Part shown: one piece after another, positions 14,915-19,467 of the stretch
Numbering within the stretch: the first letter of the stretch is position 1
Layout of the letters: each line of letters starts with the position of its first letter
Assembly (NCBI GenBank): GCA_012511005.1
Contig: JAAZGX010000170.1
Coordinates: 1 to 19,467 of the forward strand
Direction: 5' to 3'
DNA from: Clostridiales bacterium
GTDB taxonomy: Bacteria > Bacillota > Clostridia > Oscillospirales > Acutalibacteraceae
DNA: 19,467 nt
Made by a program: the position numbers and the translations under genes
Notes under the pieces: model-generated
The model's database searches: none
Told to the model about the DNA's origin: nothing
What the model saw: only the letters and a program-made list of their open reading frames with translations

Positions 14915-16312
14915 ATGAAAAAGTTTATGGACGAGAATTTTTTGTTAAGCACAAAAGCGGCGAAAGAGCTTTTTTCCGCCTGTAAGGACGAGCCTATTTT
15001 TGACTGGCATTGTCACCTTTCACCGAAAGAGATTTATGAAAATAAAAAGCCTAATGACATAACGGAGCTTTGGCTTTTGGGCGACCATTATAAATGGCGC
15101 GCTATGCGGTCATTCGGTATTTCTGAGGATTACATAACGGGCGATAAAAGCCATTATGAAAAGTTTAAGGCATGGGCAGCTTTGATGCCGCACCTTATAG
15201 GCAATCCGCTTTATCATTGGACGCATCTTGAACTTCAGAGGTATTTCGAGATATATGAGCCGCTAAATGAAAAGACTTGTGACGATATATGGGAAAGAGC
15301 AAACAACAAAATAAAACAGGGTGGTTTTACCCCGCGTGAGCTTATAGAAAGAAGTAATGTTTTTTGTGTATGCACTACGGATGATTCTGCCGATTCTCTT
15401 GAGTACCATATAAAAATCAAAAAGGATAAAAGCTTTAAGACGAAGATATTACCGGCTTTTCGCCCTGATAAGGCTTTAGCTATTGAGGCTTATACCTTTC
15501 TCCCTTGGGTTTTAGAATTAAATAATACTTCAGGTAAAACGGTTAAAGATTATAGCTCGCTTATTGAGATATTAAGAGAGCGAATAGAGTTTTTTAATAG
15601 CCAAGGCTGTAAAGCGTCTGACCATGGGCTTACATATGTACCGTTTAAGAGAGCTACAGCCAACGAGCTTAATAAAATTGTAAAAAAGGCTATAAGCGGC
15701 GAAAAGCTTGAAACCGAGGAGATTGAAAAGTATAAAACAGAGCTTTTAATTTTCCTTGGCGGCGAATATGCAAAAAGAGATTGGGGTATGGAAATACACA
15801 TTGGCGCCATGCGTAACAATAATACCGCTATGTTTAATAAAATCGGTGCGGATACGGGCTATGACTCTGTTGGAGACGATTTAATGGCGCACAATTTATC
15901 AAGGTTACTTGATAGTCTTGAGGTTGACGGAAGGCTTCCGAAAGTCGTTTTATTTACACTTAACCCACGGGATAATTATGTATTAGGCTCTATGCTCGGA
16001 AACTTTCAGGGGACAACAGCGCATTCTAAAATCCAATTCGGCAGCGCATGGTGGTTTAATGACCATTATGACGGAATGAGAGAGCAGATGAAGGCGCTTA
16101 TGAGTCTTGGCGTGTTTTCAAAGTTTATAGGGATGGTTACGGACAGCAGAAGCTTTCTTTCATATCCGCGCCACGAATATTTCAGGCGCATACTATGTGA
16201 AATTTTAGGAGACTTGGTTGATGAGGGAAAGTACCCTGCTGATATGGATTTTCTCTCTCAGGTTGTAAAAGATATTTCATTCAATAACGCAAGAGCGTAT
16301 TTCGGAATATAA
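14915..16312 (+). CDS. uxaC: Glucuronate/galacturonate isomerase
   Basis: A 465-residue amidohydrolase-superfamily enzyme that isomerises D-galacturonate to D-tagaturonate and D-glucuronate to D-fructuronate, the entry step of the pathway. The N-terminal metal site is the family FDWHCHLSP (H32-x-H34). Other family signatures are ELWLLGDHYKWRAMR (near 51-65), HWTHLEL, MEIHIGAMRNNN, TLNPRDNY and SAWWFNDHYDGM. The start ATG has AAGGAG 7-8 bases upstream. Length is the usual 465-470. It is the last gene of the plus-strand operon and ends directly at a terminator. It supplies substrate to UxaB, so the three uxa products form one route from galacturonate to 2-keto-3-deoxygluconate. Confidence 0.96.
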   Translation: MKKFMDENFLLSTKAAKELFSACKDEPIFDWHCHLSPKEIYENKKPNDITELWLLGDHYKWRAMRSFGISEDYITGDKSHYEKFKAWAALMPHLIGNPLYHWTHLELQRYFEIYEPLNEKTCDDIWERANNKIKQGGFTPRELIERSNVFCVCTTDDSADSLEYHIKIKKDKSFKTKILPAFRPDKALAIEAYTFLPWVLELNNTSGKTVKDYSSLIEILRERIEFFNSQGCKASDHGLTYVPFKRATANELNKIVKKAISGEKLETEEIEKYKTELLIFLGGEYAKRDWGMEIHIGAMRNNNTAMFNKIGADTGYDSVGDDLMAHNLSRLLDSLEVDGRLPKVVLFTLNPRDNYVLGSMLGNFQGTTAHSKIQFGSAWWFNDHYDGMREQMKALMSLGVFSKFIGMVTDSRSFLSYPRHEYFRRILCEILGDLVDEGKYPADMDFLSQVVKDISFNNARAYFGI

Positions 16313-16341
16313 AAAGAGGCGGGCATAAAGCTCGCCTTTTT
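16313..16341 (+). terminator. Bidirectional Rho-independent terminator after uxaC and the GH13 gene
   Basis: GGCGGGC (16318-16324) pairs with GCTCGCC (16330-16336) with one G-T pair and a 5-base loop. It is followed by TTTTT on the plus strand and preceded by AAAAAGA, so the minus strand also has a T-run. The stop codon of the converging GH13 gene overlaps the T-run. Confidence 0.85.
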
Positions 16342-18211
16342 AGATTAAATAGTTTGCTTTTACTATTGCCGCGCCGATTTTTGGTACATTTACGAAGTCA
16401 CCGCAAGGTGAATTTGTTAGCAGCTCCACAGAGTTTTTATAGCGGTCGGGCAGATAATAGTCAATATTGTGGGGGTTTTTATTTATTATAACAATTATGC
16501 CCTCATCACATTTTTCACACTCTCTTGCAAAGGCAATACAGCCGAGCATTGCGGAAATCGGGATGAATTTGCCCTCTTTAAGGCAAGAAAGCGATTGCCG
16601 CAATTCTCCTAAAAGCCTGTAATGTGAAAGCAATTCACTGTCTTGCTTATCCCACGGATAAAATGCTCTGTTAAACGGGTCAGAACCGCCCGTAAGTCCC
16701 GCTTCATCTCCATAGTATAAAGAGGGGAAACCGGGCAGCATATATTGCAAAACGGAAAGCGTTTTAAGAAGCTTTTTACCATGCTCATACTCATCTTGCG
16801 TCAGGAAAAGTTTAGAAAGCAGCTCCCGCGGTTTATATTCTACGCCATCGCTTACAAGATATGTGAGAACCCTTACAGTATCGTGCGTTCCGATGTGATT
16901 CATAAGTGAATTAAGGGTTTCCTTTGGGTAGTTTTCACAGATTGTTACAATGCTTTCCATAAGCTCTTCGGCAACACCGTACCGCATAAAGCTTAGCATC
17001 GCATCTTTTAGCGGGTAATTCATAACACTGTCAAGCTGACCGCCTAATAAGTAGCGGCGGCGTTTGCCATAGCTCATTTTATTAGACGCGTCCTCCCACA
17101 CTTCTCCAATAATCAAGCAATCTTTATCCACTTTTTTTACTCTTTTATAAAGCTCGTCAAGAAATAAATCAGGAAGCTCGTCCGCCACATCAAGCCGCCA
17201 GCCCGAAATCCCCGTGCTTTGCCACTTTTGCAGCACACCGTTTTCACCCGTTATAAAGCTTAAATATGACGGGTTATTTTCATCAACTTCCGGTAAGGTT
17301 TTTATGCCCCACCAGCATTTATATTTACCGTTTTCGGTAAATGTGTACCAGTCATAAAAAGGACTTTCTTTATCGTTATATGCTCCGCCTTTGCCGTATC
17401 TTTTTTCTTTGTTAAAATAAATACTGTCAGAGCCTGTATGGCTGAAAACGCCGTCAAGAATAATCCTTATCCCGTACTCCGCAGCTTTTTTACACAGCCT
17501 TTTTAGTGCGGCAGTGTCGCCGAGCATGGGGTCAATTTTCATATAATCTGCCGTGTTATAGCGGTGATTTGAATGAGCCTCGAAAATAGGGTTTAAGTAG
17601 ATTGCCGTAACAGAAAGCGACTTTAAATACGAAAGCTTTTCACAAATTCCGTCAAGGTCACCGCCGTAATAGTCATTATTAAGGATTTCACCTTTGTCGT
17701 CAGGTTTAAATACTACCGGTTCATCAAAGCTTTTATGAATTACCCTATCAGTCGGGACATTTCCCTTTTTACTCCCGAAACTAAAAAATCTATCAGGGAA
17801 GATTTGATACATAATGCCGCCCAAAATCCAGTCAGGTGTTTTAAATGAAGCGTCATACACGGTTTGTTGCCACTCGTTCCCTGACGGTGAGAACTCACCC
17901 ATACCGCTGCTTTTTAGAAAGATTTTTCCCGCTCCAAAAGGCGTCTGATATTCAAAATGGTAAAAGTAAATGCCTTGTGAGGGGAATAAATAGTCTATTC
18001 GCCACCATTCACTTTTTTCGCTCTCTGAAAGTCCGCTCCAGATTAAATCAATTTTTTGTGTAGGCGTACCATCTTTTCTCACAATCAAATATGCCCCGCT
18101 GCAAGAAAATGAGCGGGGTATTTTTATTCTGAAACGGACGCTTTTGCCCGAATGGACGGCGCCAAATATTGATTTATAACTTAAATCTCTGGAATTATAA
18201 GGACAATTCAT
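16340..18211 (-). CDS. GH13 alpha-glucan hydrolase (neopullulanase/cyclomaltodextrinase-like)
   Basis: A 623-residue glycoside hydrolase of the alpha-amylase family. An N-terminal beta-sandwich (about 1-120) precedes the catalytic barrel, which starts at WILGGIMYQIFPDRF (128-142). The four GH13 regions are DGVFSH (253-258), GWRLDVADE (337-345) with nucleophile D341, GEVWED (369-374) with acid/base E370, and NHIGTHD (438-444) with D444. The pattern of MYQIFPDRF, YYGGDLDGI and GWRLDVADE is typical of intracellular maltogenic or pullulan-cleaving enzymes. There is no signal peptide, so it probably degrades imported malto-oligosaccharides or glycogen. It lies two bases after galE, so the two are probably co-transcribed. 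The ribosome-binding site is weak. Subfamily assignment is approximate. Confidence 0.92.
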   Translation of the reverse strand: MNCPYNSRDLSYKSIFGAVHSGKSVRFRIKIPRSFSCSGAYLIVRKDGTPTQKIDLIWSGLSESEKSEWWRIDYLFPSQGIYFYHFEYQTPFGAGKIFLKSSGMGEFSPSGNEWQQTVYDASFKTPDWILGGIMYQIFPDRFFSFGSKKGNVPTDRVIHKSFDEPVVFKPDDKGEILNNDYYGGDLDGICEKLSYLKSLSVTAIYLNPIFEAHSNHRYNTADYMKIDPMLGDTAALKRLCKKAAEYGIRIILDGVFSHTGSDSIYFNKEKRYGKGGAYNDKESPFYDWYTFTENGKYKCWWGIKTLPEVDENNPSYLSFITGENGVLQKWQSTGISGWRLDVADELPDLFLDELYKRVKKVDKDCLIIGEVWEDASNKMSYGKRRRYLLGGQLDSVMNYPLKDAMLSFMRYGVAEELMESIVTICENYPKETLNSLMNHIGTHDTVRVLTYLVSDGVEYKPRELLSKLFLTQDEYEHGKKLLKTLSVLQYMLPGFPSLYYGDEAGLTGGSDPFNRAFYPWDKQDSELLSHYRLLGELRQSLSCLKEGKFIPISAMLGCIAFARECEKCDEGIIVIINKNPHNIDYYLPDRYKNSVELLTNSPCGDFVNVPKIGAAIVKANYLI

Positions 18212-18213
18212 AA

Positions 18214-19230
18214 TTATTTTCCGTAACCGTTAGGATTATTTTTTTGCCATCTATATGAATCGGCGCACATATCGTCAAGCGTTTTTTCCGCTTTCCAGTT
18301 AAGCTCTTTTTCTGCCTTAGAGGGGTCAGAATAACAAACAGCTATGTCGCCCGCCCGTCTTTTCTCCACTTTGCAAGGGATTGTAAGCCCCGATGCTTTT
18401 TCAAATGCTTTTACAAGGTCATACACACTGTAACCCGTTCCCGTACCAAGGTTATATGTGAATAGCCCCGCGGTGTTTTGCAGCTTCAGAACGGCTTTTA
18501 TATGCCCTTTCGCAAGGTCTACAACATGGATATAGTCCCTTACACCTGTGCCGTCATGCGTGTCATAATCCGTCCCAAAAACCGTTAAATAGGGGAATTT
18601 GCCGACAGCAGTCTGAGTAATCCTTGGCATCAGATTATTCGGTATGCCGTTAGGGTCCTCACCTATAAGTCCGCTTTCGTGTGCGCCTATCGGATTGAAG
18701 TAGCGAAGCAGGCAAATACCGAAATCACTGTCAGACTTTTGAAGGTCAGTTAAAATAAGCTCAATCATATATTTAGAGGTGCCATAAGGGTTAGTAGTGG
18801 CGCCGACGGGCATTTCCTCTTTTAACGGGGAAACATTGTTGCCGCCGTAAACGGTTGCAGATGAGCTGAAAACAAGCTTTTTACAGTTATGCTCTGCCAT
18901 TACTTTGCAAAGAGTAATCGTTCCCGTCACATTATTTTCATAGTATTTAAGCGGGATTTTAGACGACTCGCCAACGGCTTTCAGCCCCGCAAAATGAATG
19001 ACAGAGTCTATTTTATTTTCTGAAAATATGCAGTTGAGAATGTCTTTATCAAGAATATCTCCCTCATAAAATTTAAAGTTTTTATTAGTAATAGATTTAA
19101 CCCTTTCAAGCGCCGTTTTTGAGCTGTTATAAAAATTATCAATAACGATAATTTCGTATCCGCTGTTAAGCAGCTCAACTGCGGTATGGGAGCCGATATA
19201 TCCCGCTCCTCCGGTTATAAGAATTGCCAT
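18214..19230 (-). CDS. galE: UDP-glucose 4-epimerase
   Basis: A 338-residue extended SDR that interconverts UDP-galactose and UDP-glucose (Leloir pathway and surface-glycan precursor supply). The NAD-binding motif is TGGAGYIGSH (6-15), and the catalytic residues Ser124, Tyr149 and Lys153 match E. coli GalE numbering. RYFNPIGAH and GTGVRDYIHVVDLA are further family signatures. The ATG has AAGGAG (19239-19244) 8 bases upstream. It is followed two bases later by the GH13 gene and preceded, 37 bases away on the same strand, by the end of a repeat-rich gene. galT and galK are not in the window. Confidence 0.96.
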   Translation of the reverse strand: MAILITGGAGYIGSHTAVELLNSGYEIIVIDNFYNSSKTALERVKSITNKNFKFYEGDILDKDILNCIFSENKIDSVIHFAGLKAVGESSKIPLKYYENNVTGTITLCKVMAEHNCKKLVFSSSATVYGGNNVSPLKEEMPVGATTNPYGTSKYMIELILTDLQKSDSDFGICLLRYFNPIGAHESGLIGEDPNGIPNNLMPRITQTAVGKFPYLTVFGTDYDTHDGTGVRDYIHVVDLAKGHIKAVLKLQNTAGLFTYNLGTGTGYSVYDLVKAFEKASGLTIPCKVEKRRAGDIAVCYSDPSKAEKELNWKAEKTLDDMCADSYRWQKNNPNGYGK

Positions 19231-19267
19231 CTTATACTCTCCTTAGCATTTTTTATTCATAATCTAC

Positions 19268-19467
19268 TTATTCAGCAGGTTCATCTTCAGCGGTAGTAGG
19301 GGCAGTAGTAGGGGCGGTAGTAGGGGCGGTAGTAGGAGCAGTAGTGGGAGCGGTAGTAGGAGCGGTAGTAGGAGCGGTAGTGGGAGCGGTAGTGGGAGCG
19401 GTAGTAGGAGCGGTAGTAGGAGCGGTAGTAGGAGCGGTAGTAGGAGCGGTAGTAGGAGCGGTAGTAG
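19268..19467 (-). CDS. C-terminus of an Ala-Pro-Thr-Thr repeat protein (5' part outside window)
   Basis: The minus-strand frame is open from the window edge to a TAA at 19270-19268. It encodes fourteen complete A-P-T-T units and part of another, then the acidic tail AEDEPAE. No globular domain is visible in this part. Pro/Thr-rich tails like this are common as flexible, often glycosylated linkers of secreted or cell-wall proteins, but here no sorting signal or membrane anchor follows, so the main domain must lie upstream, outside the window. The frame was chosen because it alone joins the repeat to a plausible acidic end and a stop 37 bases before galE. Function unknown. Confidence 0.65.
   Translation of the reverse strand, partial: TTAPTTAPTTAPTTAPTTAPTTAPTTAPTTAPTTAPTTAPTTAPTTAPTTAPTTAPTTAEDEPAE
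19292..19467 (-). repeat. 12-bp tandem repeat, 14 full units plus 8 bases, continuing beyond the window
   Basis: The unit on the plus strand is GGTAGTAGGAGC. All differences between units are single-base synonymous changes in the A-P-T-T frame: GGC for AGC in the first three units (19292-19327), AGT for GGT in units 2 and 5, and GGG for AGG in units 5, 8 and 9. The last five complete units (19400-19459) are identical. The array is in frame, so changes in copy number alter protein length without a frameshift. Confidence 0.95.

Noticed and set aside
19292..19467. Plus-strand coding (G-S-R-S or V-V-G-A repeats) or a CRISPR-like array
   Set aside because: The 12-bp units have no spacers, so it is not CRISPR. 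Plus-strand frames lack a start and any conserved context, whereas the minus-strand frame ends in a normal stop just before galE with only synonymous variation.

Overview
The window looks like a chromosomal segment of an anaerobic, AT-leaning Gram-positive bacterium of class Clostridia, probably a gut commensal near the Oscillospirales/Ruminococcaceae. This is inferred from strong AGGAGG-type ribosome-binding sites, an encoded tRNA CCA end, oxygen-sensitive enzymes (a radical-SAM sulfatase-maturating enzyme and an iron-sulfur Old Yellow Enzyme relative) and a gut-type sugar-acid pathway. No phage, insertion sequence or CRISPR array is visible.

Left part (1-4906). The window opens inside a GPH-family sugar transporter on the plus strand. 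It meets a minus-strand operon of three oxidoreductases tail to tail: an Old Yellow Enzyme/dienoyl-CoA-reductase-like protein with a 4Fe-4S motif, a FabG-like short-chain dehydrogenase, and a fumarate-reductase-like FAD protein that starts at TTG. The operon has its own promoter. Divergent from it lies tRNA-Leu(CAA) with promoter, encoded CCA, trailer hairpin and terminator.

Middle part (4980-9030). On the minus strand, a sulfatase carrying five predicted membrane helices is followed 13 bases later by its radical-SAM maturase (anSME). Upstream of these lies trmB, the tRNA m7G46 methyltransferase, with a near-consensus promoter.

Hexuronate operon (9385-16312). Five plus-strand genes lie close together: an ArgZ/AgrE C-terminal-like (LOR/SDH family, putative ornithine cyclodeaminase) protein, a YfcC/DcuC-type carrier, then uxaB, uxaA and uxaC. 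The last three convert D-galacturonate through tagaturonate and altronate to 2-keto-3-deoxygluconate; UxaC also acts on glucuronate. The kinase and aldolase that finish the pathway are not in the window. A bidirectional terminator closes the operon.

The most unusual element is the region in front of this operon. Bases 9138-9206 and 9210-9294 can each fold into a compact four-way junction made of an outer stem and three back-to-back hairpins. These twin cloverleafs sit between two extended -10 promoter elements. A second oddity is the uxaB/uxaA junction: it reads ACGA where a normal ATGA stop/start overlap is expected, so one T-to-C change would have removed both the uxaB stop and the uxaA start.

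Right part (16340-19467). On the minus strand lie a cytoplasmic GH13 alpha-glucan hydrolase, galE, and the C-terminus of an unidentified protein made of Ala-Pro-Thr-Thr repeats, encoded by 14 full copies of a 12-bp tandem repeat that runs off the window edge.
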